Source: Akkermansiaceae bacterium UBA6138
GTDB lineage: Bacteria > Verrucomicrobiota > Verrucomicrobiia > Verrucomicrobiales > DEV007
Reading direction: 5' to 3'
Assembly (NCBI GenBank): GCA_002422425.1
Contig: DIVG01000060.1
Span: 1-64,000 of the forward strand
DNA: 64,000 nt
Shown here: positions 41,482-49,889 of the stretch, one piece after another
Layout: every line of letters begins with the position of its first letter
How positions within the stretch are numbered: the stretch's first letter is position 1
The notes under the pieces: model-generated
What the model was told of the DNA's origin: nothing
Database searches by the model: none
Seen by the model: only the letters and a program-made list of their open reading frames with translations
Translations under genes and position numbers: made by a program

Positions 41482-42201
41482 TCAGTTCGGCCGATTTGCA
41501 CCCGGGCGTGTCCACGGAATCATGAGCAGAGTAAAAAGTCCCGCGCCGATCAGAATCATCCAGAAGAGGCGGAGCGGGTAGGGGCCGAGAAACTCGAGGA
41601 GGTTCGGCTGGGAAGGCACGTCGGGTCCGACGAAACCGTAGTTCCATCCGGTGAGGAAATTGAGCGATGCGAGCAAGCCGGTGTAGATCAGGGTGATACA
41701 GACGGATTTTCTCCAATCCGTCCAGTCGGGGCGGAAGCGATCGACGAAGAGCACCCAGGCGAGCGCGATCAGGATGAAAAGGTGGTAACTCCAGAAAACC
41801 CAGAACCAGGCGTGAGCGGGCCCGACATAAAGTGAGGGCGTGAGGTAGGCCCAGGTCGAGAGGGCGAGGGTCCAGAAATAAAGCACTCCCTGGGCGTTGC
41901 GGTGGCGGGTCGCGACGGCCCAGGCGGCGATGAGGGTGGCGAGATTGCAGTATTGGAGTGGCAGGGAATCGCTCCAAGTGAAGTCGCCGGGGACGATCCC
42001 GATGCCGGTGCCGAGGAAGGCGGCGACAAGACAGCCGATCACGAGAAAGACCCGCATCCGGCGAAGGGCGCTCCCCTTAGAGCGAACCAGTCTCGACCGG
42101 GCGACGAGAACAAAAGCGACGGTGATGAGGGCGCTGCCGAAGAGGCAGAGGAAGTGGACGAGCGATCCCTGGGTGAAGGTCTCGGGATCGATCCGGTTCA
42201 T
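41482..42201 (-). CDS. TIGR02206 (YwaF-like) integral membrane protein
   Basis: A 239-residue membrane protein with about seven hydrophobic segments, matching the YwaF/TIGR02206 family of unknown function. Telling pieces are the short periplasmic stretch SDSLPLQYCNLATLI and the mid-protein LYFWTLALSTWAYLTPSLY and SYHLFILIALAW. It is located between the AraC regulator and gdhA on the same strand, 31 bp after the former. Confidence 0.82.
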   Translation of the reverse strand: MNRIDPETFTQGSLVHFLCLFGSALITVAFVLVARSRLVRSKGSALRRMRVFLVIGCLVAAFLGTGIGIVPGDFTWSDSLPLQYCNLATLIAAWAVATRHRNAQGVLYFWTLALSTWAYLTPSLYVGPAHAWFWVFWSYHLFILIALAWVLFVDRFRPDWTDWRKSVCITLIYTGLLASLNFLTGWNYGFVGPDVPSQPNLLEFLGPYPLRLFWMILIGAGLFTLLMIPWTRPGANRPN

Positions 42202-42232
42202 GCGGAGGGTGAGGGGGCGAATACAATCCCGC

Positions 42233-43057
42233 TCAGTAGAGTTGACCTTTGCGGTAGGCGGCGGGGGAGACGCCGCGATGCTGTTTGAGCATGCGGCTGA
42301 AGTAATAGCGGTTCGGGAAACCGCAGTTTTCCGCGACTTGCTCGATGGATTGCTCGGTGTGGCGAAGGAGGTGGCAGGCGCGGTCGAGCCGGTAGCTGAG
42401 GAGCACGCTCATCGGTGCCATACGGACCTGAGCGCGAAAAAGGTGATTGAGATTTCGCACGCTGACCCCGGCGGCGCGGGCGGCATCATCGGCGGTAATG
42501 CGGCGGGCGAGGTGGCCATGGAGGAATTCCATCGCCTTGCTTACCCGATGGTCGAGCTTCTGGTCGGTCCAGGCACCAGCGGGAAGTTTGGTGAGGGCAT
42601 GGAGGACGAGGGCGGCGGATTCCCAGTTGTGGGGTTCCCCTTTGGCGCTGGAGAGAGAGTCGAGGAAACCGGCAGCGATGTCATCGACGGGTGAGGAGAA
42701 AACGCCGGGGACGGAAAGCAGGTCGGAGCGTCCGAGGATGAAGTGAACGTACCACTTGGAAAAGGGCTCCGGATTGTGAGAGCTGAAAGCGGTGCGCGGG
42801 GAGATGAGATAGAGATTTCCGGGCAGGAGAGTGGTGTCGTGATTGTTAAAACGAACCACCGCCCTTCCCTCGACGGGGCAATAGAGTCGCCAGTAGGGGT
42901 CGATCAGGTTGTGCAGGTTCCAGCGGCGAAGCCGGATTTTCCGTGTCGCGAGGATTTCGAGCGACATACCCGGCAGCATGACCTCACGTTCGCCTTCCAC
43001 TTCGTGGGGTGATCCATCGGGGACAAGGCTGAAGAAAGCGTCTTTTTTTGTGCTCAT
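42233..43057 (-). CDS. AraC family transcriptional regulator
   Basis: A 274-residue regulator. The ATG at 43057 (MSTKKDAFFSL) is chosen because the longer frame runs into the PBP1A gene. The N-terminal cupin-like sensing domain has YWRLYCPVEGRAVVRFNNHDTTLLPGNLYLISP, similar to sugar-binding AraC sensor domains. The C-terminal double helix-turn-helix has ITADDAARAAGVSVRNLNHLFRAQ and the recognition end IEQVAENCGFPNRYYFSRMLKQHRGVSPAAYR. The target is unknown. Confidence 0.93.
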   Translation of the reverse strand: MSTKKDAFFSLVPDGSPHEVEGEREVMLPGMSLEILATRKIRLRRWNLHNLIDPYWRLYCPVEGRAVVRFNNHDTTLLPGNLYLISPRTAFSSHNPEPFSKWYVHFILGRSDLLSVPGVFSSPVDDIAAGFLDSLSSAKGEPHNWESAALVLHALTKLPAGAWTDQKLDHRVSKAMEFLHGHLARRITADDAARAAGVSVRNLNHLFRAQVRMAPMSVLLSYRLDRACHLLRHTEQSIEQVAENCGFPNRYYFSRMLKQHRGVSPAAYRKGQLY

Positions 43058-43170
43058 TCCGGCATCGAGCGTAAAATGGCACAAAACGAAGAACCCGTCG
43101 ATCCGAAAATTCGGAGTGACTGAGGCAATTGTTTCGTAATTGGACACATAAATAAAGTGCCATGAGAGAT

Positions 43171-45435
43171 TTATCCGCGCTCCCCGAAGACAAGGCGTCC
43201 GATGCGGCGGATGGTGTTGCCGACCCCGTTTTGACCGGCCGGAGAATTTCCGTTCGGGGCGGTTCGGACGGTGGCCGACTCTCCCGGCACAGGGAAACTC
43301 TGCGGGGCGCGGTTTCCGGTGAAGAGTCCCTTTCCGTGGCCGCGGCAGGAGTCGCGCGGTCTCAGGTCGGCGGGCAGATCCATCTGGTAGGGGAATTTCG
43401 TTTGATTGGAGGCAATGAGTCCGCATTCGCGACAGAGGTGAGTGTTGCTTGATCCGGGCGGGGGCGGAATTTTGGCTCCGGCATAGCCGGCCCTCTCAGC
43501 TGTCTTCATCACCTCGGTCCAGACGGGAAGGGCAAGGGTGCTGCCGTAGCCCTGGTCCATGATCTTTTTAGGCTGATCAAGTCCGACCCAGACTCCGGTT
43601 GTGACCTTGTCGGTATAGCCGACGAACCAGGCGTCAAGGTAGTCATTGGTGCTGCCTGTCTTGCCGCTTGCGGGGGCCCGGTAGCCGGCTTCACGGGCGG
43701 AAGTGGCGGTTCCCTCGTCGAGGACTTTGGAAAGAACGTCCGAGGTGAGCCAGCTCACTGATTCGGGAAAGAGGGGACGCCCCTGAACCTCGTGCTGATA
43801 GAGCAAGCGGCCATCGTGGTGTTCGATACGCTCAATCAGGTATGGCGTCAGGCTGACGCCTTTTGCGGCAAAAGTCGAGTAGGCACTGGTAAGGCTGACC
43901 GGGCTTGTTTCGAAAGCGCCCAGCGAAACGACCGGTGACTCGGGAATTTCGCCGAATTTGAGAGCCCGTGCGAGTCCCCGCACATTGGAGAGACCGGCGA
44001 TTTGTCCAACCCTGACGGACATGGTGTTGCGCGACCGGATGAGTCCGAGGGCGGCGGATTGGAGTCCGGTGAAGGTTCCGTCGCTGTTTTTCGGCGCCCA
44101 GGTCCGGCCGGCCGCGGTTTTCAGTTGGATCGCATCGTCGCTGATAAAGGCTCCGGGCAGGAGTCCCCCGCGATCAAAAGCGACCGCGTAGACGAAAGGC
44201 TTGAAGGTTGAGCCGACCTGGCGTTTGGCAAGGAAAGCGCGATTGTAGGAGCTTTCACCGAAGTCACGGCCCCCTACGAGGGCGAGAATGCCGCCATTGC
44301 GGTTGTCGATCGAGACGACAGCACCCTGGAGGTATTTGGTGTCTTTTCCCTCCTGATGTGAGCGGCGTGGCGCGTGTTTGTAGCCGGGGCGCTTTTCGAT
44401 TCCGGTGAGATGATGATCCAGCGCCTTTTCTGCCGAGGCCTGCAGAGTTGAGTCAACCGTGGTGTAGATTTTAAGGCCGCCCGTCTCGATGAGGTTCGGT
44501 TCAAGGTAGTCCTCAAGCAGGTCAAAAACCGCCTGAAGCGTATAGCTGCCCGTCGCGAGGCGTTGGTTCGGGGGGCGGAGTCTGATTTTTTCCGCCTTGG
44601 CCGCAGTCGCCTCTGCCTGAGAGATGAGGTCGGCTTCAACAAGTCGTGTGAGGACTTCGCTTTGGGTTTCCCTGGCGTTTTCCATGCTCCGAAAGGGATT
44701 GAGGAGGCTGGGACCGCGGATGACCCCGGCGAGCATGGCACTTTCAGCGAGGGTGAGATCGGCGGCGGGTTTCATGAAGTAACCCTGGGCGGCACGCTCA
44801 ATCCCATAGAGCCCGGATCCGAAGTAGACCCGGTTCATGTAATAGGCAAGGATTTCGTCCTTGGTGAAATGTCTTTCGATGCGCTGGGAGAGGGCGACTT
44901 CCATGACCTTTCGCTGGAGGGTCTTTTCTTTCATCCCGAAGGTATTTCGAGCCAGCTGCATCGTGAGAGTGGAGGCTCCCTGCTCGATTCGACCGGATTT
45001 GAGATTGGTGACGATGGCCCGAGCCACTCCATGAAAATCGACGCCATGATGCGAGTAAAAGCGGCTGTCTTCGCGGGCAAGTAGAGCTTTGACGAAGTGC
45101 GGGGAGACCTGCGAAACGGGCACTGCGATCCGGTTCTCCCCGTGGCCGGCAACGTGGCCGAGGAGCTTACCCGCCCGATCGTAGACAAGGGTTCGCTGGG
45201 GGGCTTCGCGGATTTCACTGAGGTCGAACTGCGTCGCGCGAAACCCGTAATAAACTGCTCCGGCAAGGGCGAGGCATGATCCCGTCACCAGCAGGAAGGA
45301 GAAGAGCTTTCGGGAAAATCGACGGATGAAAGAGCCTTTGCGCCGCCTTGATGACCGTGACTTTCGTCCGGAGCGGTGCGAAACCCGGCCGGGCGCGGCC
45401 TTTCGACCTGATGACGATGATTTTCTCCTACCCAT
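43171..45435 (-). CDS. Bifunctional penicillin-binding protein, PBP1A family
   Basis: Class A PBP, polymerising glycan strands and cross-linking peptides (754 aa). A basic Ser/Arg-rich cytoplasmic tail (1-45) precedes one membrane helix (about 46-65). The glycosyltransferase domain shows the catalytic Glu122 in LLAREDSRFYSHHG and GASTLTMQLARN. The transpeptidase domain has the SxxK motif in GSTFKPF (near 411), SRN (near 468) and KTG in SGKTGSTND (near 593). The C-terminal ~80 residues include Cys residues and are low complexity. An inverted repeat lies directly before the ATG. Confidence 0.94.
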   Translation of the reverse strand: MGRRKSSSSGRKAAPGRVSHRSGRKSRSSRRRKGSFIRRFSRKLFSFLLVTGSCLALAGAVYYGFRATQFDLSEIREAPQRTLVYDRAGKLLGHVAGHGENRIAVPVSQVSPHFVKALLAREDSRFYSHHGVDFHGVARAIVTNLKSGRIEQGASTLTMQLARNTFGMKEKTLQRKVMEVALSQRIERHFTKDEILAYYMNRVYFGSGLYGIERAAQGYFMKPAADLTLAESAMLAGVIRGPSLLNPFRSMENARETQSEVLTRLVEADLISQAEATAAKAEKIRLRPPNQRLATGSYTLQAVFDLLEDYLEPNLIETGGLKIYTTVDSTLQASAEKALDHHLTGIEKRPGYKHAPRRSHQEGKDTKYLQGAVVSIDNRNGGILALVGGRDFGESSYNRAFLAKRQVGSTFKPFVYAVAFDRGGLLPGAFISDDAIQLKTAAGRTWAPKNSDGTFTGLQSAALGLIRSRNTMSVRVGQIAGLSNVRGLARALKFGEIPESPVVSLGAFETSPVSLTSAYSTFAAKGVSLTPYLIERIEHHDGRLLYQHEVQGRPLFPESVSWLTSDVLSKVLDEGTATSAREAGYRAPASGKTGSTNDYLDAWFVGYTDKVTTGVWVGLDQPKKIMDQGYGSTLALPVWTEVMKTAERAGYAGAKIPPPPGSSNTHLCRECGLIASNQTKFPYQMDLPADLRPRDSCRGHGKGLFTGNRAPQSFPVPGESATVRTAPNGNSPAGQNGVGNTIRRIGRLVFGERG

Positions 45436-45438
45436 AAC

Positions 45439-45466
45439 GGTTAAGTTTACTTCAATAAACTTAACC
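45439..45466. promoter_or_regulatory. Inverted repeat in the PBP1A 5' leader
   Basis: GGTTAAGTTTA and TAAACTTAACC are perfect 11-bp arms around a 6-bp spacer, ending 4 bp before the PBP1A start codon. It could be a repressor site or an mRNA hairpin hiding the ribosome-binding region. A second short repeat (ccatgt/acatgg) lies about 10 bp further upstream. Confidence 0.5.
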
Positions 45467-45558
45467 TCGCATCTTCCATGTCATTTAAACATGGGAAATA
45501 TAAAGAATTATTAAAATTCCAATAGCTGGCGAAACGATTGCCGGGAGGCCCGGCATCC

Positions 45559-46149
45559 TCACGCGGCCGCTCTCCCGCCGAAACTCTCGACGCCTTCCCA
45601 ATTCTCACTTAACTCGCTGCTGAGAACCTGCTTCGCTCGATGAATTAGAACCCAGAGATTGGCTTTCGAGATCTTGAGGTCGCGTGTGATCTCGTTAGTG
45701 GAGTATCCGAGCATCTCGCGCATCCGGAAAGCGGCCCCCATTTTCCCGGGGAGACGTGAAACGGCGAGTTCAAGTTCCTCCATGAATTCTCTGCGCTCGG
45801 TCCCGGCACCCGGTCGGTGCGTGGCACGCTCGTCGGGTTGCTCATCGATCCACGAGCGATACTCATTTTCCCGGTGAGAGGAGCTTTCCAAATCGGTGGC
45901 GAGAATGGCGGGGCGCCGACCGGTCTTGCGGTAGTGGTCGATGATCTTGTTTCTCAGGATTCCAGTGAGCCAGGTGCGCTCTGAGCAATCTCCGCGGAAG
46001 TGGCGCCGACCGTTCCAGCCGGAAAGAAAGGTGTCCTGGACGAGATCTTCGGCCGTCCCGTAGTCTGAGACCCGCATGAGAGCGAAGCGGATGAGGTATT
46101 CGCGATAGCTCATGTTCCAGATATTCGGGTTAAGGGAGGGCTCGGTCAT
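45559..46149 (-). CDS. ECF-type sigma factor
   Basis: A 196-residue sigma-70 family protein without region 1 or 3. Region 2 reads YREYLIRFALMRVSDYGTAEDLVQDTFLSGW with the following ERTWLTGILRNKIIDHYRK, as in the group of ECF factors usually listed as TIGR02943. Region 4 is MGAAFRMREMLGYSTNEITRDLKISKANLWVLIHRAKQVL. No anti-sigma gene is adjacent: downstream is the PBP1A leader and upstream the TetR gene. Its regulon is unknown. Confidence 0.9.
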   Translation of the reverse strand: MTEPSLNPNIWNMSYREYLIRFALMRVSDYGTAEDLVQDTFLSGWNGRRHFRGDCSERTWLTGILRNKIIDHYRKTGRRPAILATDLESSSHRENEYRSWIDEQPDERATHRPGAGTERREFMEELELAVSRLPGKMGAAFRMREMLGYSTNEITRDLKISKANLWVLIHRAKQVLSSELSENWEGVESFGGRAAA

Positions 46150-46213
46150 GATTGAGAAAAATGGGAGGCGGCCCGGTCAGAGCGGATTGTCCGGGCTAGG
46201 CGAGGCGGAAAAA

Positions 46214-46774
46214 TCAGTTTTGAAAGAGTTCGAGCGCGGCGCGTCGCGCGGTATGAACCGGCCATATCACTTTGAGGTTCTGGGCCTCGCTGGTTGCGCC
46301 GGAGTAGAGGATAAAAAGGCGATCACCCGTCTCAGCCGCTCTTTCGGGGGACGGGAAATGGAGGGAAGCGAGAACGCGGAAGAATTGCCGAATTGATTCC
46401 TTATGGGTGCGGACCTTCTCGAGGATGCCGCAGCACTGCTCGTCGGAAACCGCACTGGTGTTGGAGTAGGGGCAACCGCGAAAGTGACTGTTCTTCATGT
46501 AGGACTCAAGATGATCAAAATAACGGGCAAGCTTTTCGGCCGGCGACCCTTTGCTCGCGAGCAAGTCCGCCCGGATCACTTCGGAGCGATCATGCATCGA
46601 CTTCAGCCAGGCTTCGCAGAGTGACTCTTTCGATGGATAGTGCTGGTAAAAGCTGGCTTTTGCCGTGCCTGCTTTATCGATGATCTCGTTGATTCCGACG
46701 GCGGAATAACCGCGCTGGGAAAAGAGCTCTCCGGCAGTCTCAAGGATGCGTTCTTTGGCGTTGGGCTTTTTCAT
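46214..46774 (-). CDS. TetR/AcrR family transcriptional regulator
   Basis: A 186-residue repressor-type protein. The N-terminal helix-turn-helix is typical: ERILETAGELFSQRGYSAVGINEIIDKAGTAKASFYQHYPSKESL. The ligand domain has two neighbouring cysteines (EQCCG) and an FRGCPY segment, which could allow thiol or electrophile sensing; this is inference. A palindrome overlaps its own predicted promoter. Confidence 0.92.
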   Translation of the reverse strand: MKKPNAKERILETAGELFSQRGYSAVGINEIIDKAGTAKASFYQHYPSKESLCEAWLKSMHDRSEVIRADLLASKGSPAEKLARYFDHLESYMKNSHFRGCPYSNTSAVSDEQCCGILEKVRTHKESIRQFFRVLASLHFPSPERAAETGDRLFILYSGATSEAQNLKVIWPVHTARRAALELFQN

Positions 46775-46782
46775 CCTTCCGA

Positions 46783-46810
46783 AAGATAAGCGGACAGACT
46801 TGTCTGTAAA
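46783..46810 (-). promoter_or_regulatory. Promoter with palindromic operator of the TetR gene
   Basis: On the minus strand a TTTACA (46805-46810) is spaced 16 bp from TATCTT (46783-46788). The palindrome ACAGAC-TT-GTCTGT (46794-46807) overlaps the -35 and spacer. GGAAGG stands just before the TetR ATG. The layout fits autorepression. Confidence 0.55.
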
Positions 46811-46985
46811 GATCTATTTGAGCGTTGCTCTTTTCTTGCCCGGGGAGCGCTGACGGGGAGGCGGGAAAAATTTGGACAGCGTAAAGAGCACGCAAACCCG
46901 TGCGATGTTGGGCTTTTTTGAATAGAGATTTTCCGTCATAGTTCTCCCGAAGTGTCCGGGAATAGTTCCCTCGTCGAAGCGTCTC

Positions 46986-49880
46986 ATGGTGTCTTTCTCT
47001 CCCAGCTTACGGTTTGTTTGTGATCCCTTGGGCGGCTTTTTCTTAACGCTGCTACTGGGTCTGGGTAAGCTCGGGGCGACGGAGGATCTGGCTTTTTTTG
47101 AGAGCAAGGTGAGGCCTCTCCTCATCACGCATTGCTACGAATGCCATTCGGCGGGGGAGGCGAGCAAAGGCGGCCTCCTTCTCGATTCCCGCGAAGGCTG
47201 GATGGTCGGTGGTGATTCGGGACCGGCGATCATTCCCGGGGAACCCGACGAGAGTCTCCTCATTCGAAGTATCCGCTACGATGATCCCCACCTGGAGATG
47301 CCGCCGAAGACCCGGTTGTCGGGCGACTTGATCGAGATACTCACCAAATGGGTTGCTCTAGGGGCCCCGGACCCGCGCGGAGGTCAGGTCGTTCGCGAGA
47401 GTGCGGGAATGAAGGTGGAGGAAGGGCGGCGCTTCTGGTCTTACCGCCCGCCGGTCGAGGTGACACCGCCCGATAACCGGGATAAGTCGTGGTCGTCGGG
47501 TGCCATTGATCGTTTTCTTCTTGCTGAAATGGAGTCAGCCGGTCTCAAGCCTGCTCCCCGCGCCGGACCCGAAGCCCTTCTGCGTCGTCTTCACCTTGAT
47601 CTCGGGGGGCTGCCGCCCACGCCGGAGGAGATCACTGCTTTCCTCGCCGATCCGTCAGACGCCGCCTGGGAAAAGGAAGTGGACCGGCTTCTCGCCTCGC
47701 CCACCTTCGGTGAGCGCTGGGCGAGGCACTGGCTCGATGTCGTCCGCTTCGGGGAATCATACACCTTGCGCGGGCTCATCATGCGCGAGGCGTGGCGTTA
47801 CCGGGACTATGTCATCGAGGCCTTCAATCGCGATCTTCCCTATGACCAGTTTGTGCGCGAGCAGATCGCGGGTGATCTCATGAGCCATAAGGGGGTGTCC
47901 GTGGCGGAACGGCAGCGTCGTCTCATTGCGACCGGCTTCCTTGCCTTCGGAAATCACAATCTCGAGGAGCAGGACAAACGCCAGCTTGATCTCGACATCG
48001 TCGATGAGCAACTCGATACGCTCGGCAAGGCTTTCATGGGGCAGGCACTCGGTTGCGCGCGTTGTCACGATCACAAATTCGATCCCATCCCCGCGCGGGA
48101 TTACCATGCCATGGCAGGGATTCTCGCGAGCACGGTGAGTCTTTCCCATTCGAATGTGTCGAACTGGATCGATCTTCCTCTGCCGCTCGGTCCGGAGGAG
48201 GAAAAGGCGATCCTGTCCCACGAGACTCGTCTCGCCGGGCTTGAGAAGCAGCTGAAAGCCGCCGAGAAAGAACGCGAAGAGGCGGTCGCAGCGGATCCTT
48301 CGCGGGTTTCTGAGTCCCGCCCCGAGATCGCTCAGAGCGATGATTTTCCCGGTCTTGTCGTGGATGATGCCGAGGCGGAAAAGATCGGCGAGTGGAAGCA
48401 CTCGGTTCATACACGCTCTTATATCGGCGATGGCTATCTGCACGACGAGAATGCCGGCAAAGGCCTCAAGACGCTCAGTTTTGTCGCGCGGGTGCCGAAG
48501 CGAGGGCGCTACGAGGTTCGTCTCGCATGGGCACCGGGAGCGGGACGTGCCGAGTCGGTCCCCATCATGATCTCAAGCGCCGATGGGGATTTTCCCTTGC
48601 GGCTCGATCAGAATGTCGTCCCCCCGATCGAGGGGCGTTTTGCCTCACTGGGTGAATATACCTTCGAGCCGAACGGCGCGAATTTTGTCCTGATCTCGAA
48701 CGAGGGCACCAGTGGCTTCGTTATTGCCGACGCGGTTCAGTTCCTTCCCGTCGCGGCAGGTGAGACGGACGCTGAGCGCACTGATGTCCCCCGTGATGAC
48801 AGGGCGGCGCAACGGCGTCGCGAGGCGCTCGCCGAAGTAGCCCGCCTGAAGAAGGAGATATCGGCGATGAAAGCAGCGGGTCCGGTTCGGCCGATGCACC
48901 TCGGGGTGCGGGAGTCTGAAAAGCCGGCCGATCTCCCCGTGCTCGCCCGGGGAGTGGTTCATCAGCCAACCGGAGAACCGGTTCCGCGAGGATTTCTTCA
49001 GGTGACTTTTCCCGCCGATACCGAGCCGCCATCGATTCCGGAAGGGCGGAGTGGTCGTCTCGAGCTGGCTGCCTGGGTCGCCTCGTCGGGAAATCCGCTG
49101 ACTGCCCGCGTTTTTGTCAACCGGGTCTGGCATTGGATGTTCGGCCGCGGACTTGTCCGCACGACGGATAATTTTGGCACGACAGGAGAGGCGCCCTCGC
49201 ATCCCGAGCTGCTTGATTATCTCACCCTGCGATTCATCGAACAGGGGTGGTCGGTGAAATGGCTCGTGCGCGAGATAGCTCTGACGAATGCCTACCGTCT
49301 CTCGGCTCCGGCGGATGAGTCCCCATGGTTCACCGCTGATCCCGAAAATCGGCTTTTTGCCCGGGCTGCCCGTCGCCGTCTCGATGCGGAGGTCTTGCGC
49401 GATTCCATTCTCCATGTGAGCGGTCGGCTGGACCTTTCCCGGGGTGGGCCGACAGTGCGCCCCGCTGCTTCAAACGACTATCATTATGCACAGGACAGCG
49501 AGCGTCGCAGCATCTACCTGCCGGTCCTGCGGAATTCTCTGCCCGAGATTCTTGAGACCTTCAACACTGCCGACCCTAGCCGGACGACTGGAAATCGCGA
49601 TCTTGGCACCGTCGCCCCGCAGGCGCTTTTTCTTATGAATCATCCTTTCGTTCTTGAGCAAGCCGCCCTCGCTGCACGTCGTGTCGTCGAGGAGGGACGG
49701 GGCGGGGAGGCAGCCTTTGAGCGTGCCACTCTGCGCGTCCTCGGCCGCAGACCTCTCCCCGCTGAGCGAGCCCTCTTCTCCAGTCTTCTTGCGGCGAACG
49801 CCGAAGGGGAAGAGAGTGAAGCGTGGACGACGATCCTGCAGGGTCTTTTTGCCAGCCTTGACTTCCGCTATCTCGACTAA
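46986..49880 (+). CDS. PSD1 and planctomycete cytochrome c domain protein (DUF1549/DUF1553)
   Basis: A 964-residue secreted protein. The N-terminal cytochrome c domain has one heme motif CYECH (Cys50, Cys53, His54). A DUF1549 (PSCyt2) domain follows (SSGAIDRFLLAEMESAGL, LRRLHLDLGGLPPTPEEI, RWARHWLDVVRFGES). A beta-sandwich insert of about 130 residues resembles golvesin-like domains (SYIGDGYLHDENAGKGLK ... GFVIADAVQFLPV). The DUF1553 (PSD1) domain comes last (FVNRVWHWMFGRGLVRT, RRLDAEVLRDSILHVSG). The adjacent DUF1501 gene starts 9 bp later. Function is unproven; such pairs are proposed to act in oxidative polysaccharide or sulfated-glycan metabolism. Confidence 0.9.
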   Translation: MVSFSPSLRFVCDPLGGFFLTLLLGLGKLGATEDLAFFESKVRPLLITHCYECHSAGEASKGGLLLDSREGWMVGGDSGPAIIPGEPDESLLIRSIRYDDPHLEMPPKTRLSGDLIEILTKWVALGAPDPRGGQVVRESAGMKVEEGRRFWSYRPPVEVTPPDNRDKSWSSGAIDRFLLAEMESAGLKPAPRAGPEALLRRLHLDLGGLPPTPEEITAFLADPSDAAWEKEVDRLLASPTFGERWARHWLDVVRFGESYTLRGLIMREAWRYRDYVIEAFNRDLPYDQFVREQIAGDLMSHKGVSVAERQRRLIATGFLAFGNHNLEEQDKRQLDLDIVDEQLDTLGKAFMGQALGCARCHDHKFDPIPARDYHAMAGILASTVSLSHSNVSNWIDLPLPLGPEEEKAILSHETRLAGLEKQLKAAEKEREEAVAADPSRVSESRPEIAQSDDFPGLVVDDAEAEKIGEWKHSVHTRSYIGDGYLHDENAGKGLKTLSFVARVPKRGRYEVRLAWAPGAGRAESVPIMISSADGDFPLRLDQNVVPPIEGRFASLGEYTFEPNGANFVLISNEGTSGFVIADAVQFLPVAAGETDAERTDVPRDDRAAQRRREALAEVARLKKEISAMKAAGPVRPMHLGVRESEKPADLPVLARGVVHQPTGEPVPRGFLQVTFPADTEPPSIPEGRSGRLELAAWVASSGNPLTARVFVNRVWHWMFGRGLVRTTDNFGTTGEAPSHPELLDYLTLRFIEQGWSVKWLVREIALTNAYRLSAPADESPWFTADPENRLFARAARRRLDAEVLRDSILHVSGRLDLSRGGPTVRPAASNDYHYAQDSERRSIYLPVLRNSLPEILETFNTADPSRTTGNRDLGTVAPQALFLMNHPFVLEQAALAARRVVEEGRGGEAAFERATLRVLGRRPLPAERALFSSLLAANAEGEESEAWTTILQGLFASLDFRYLD

Positions 49881-49889
49881 TCTTTCGCC

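Noticed and set aside
43058..43426. Longer AraC start giving 397 aa
   Set aside because: The extra part overlaps the PBP1A coding end on the same strand and has no regulator-like sequence; the ATG at 43057 is used.
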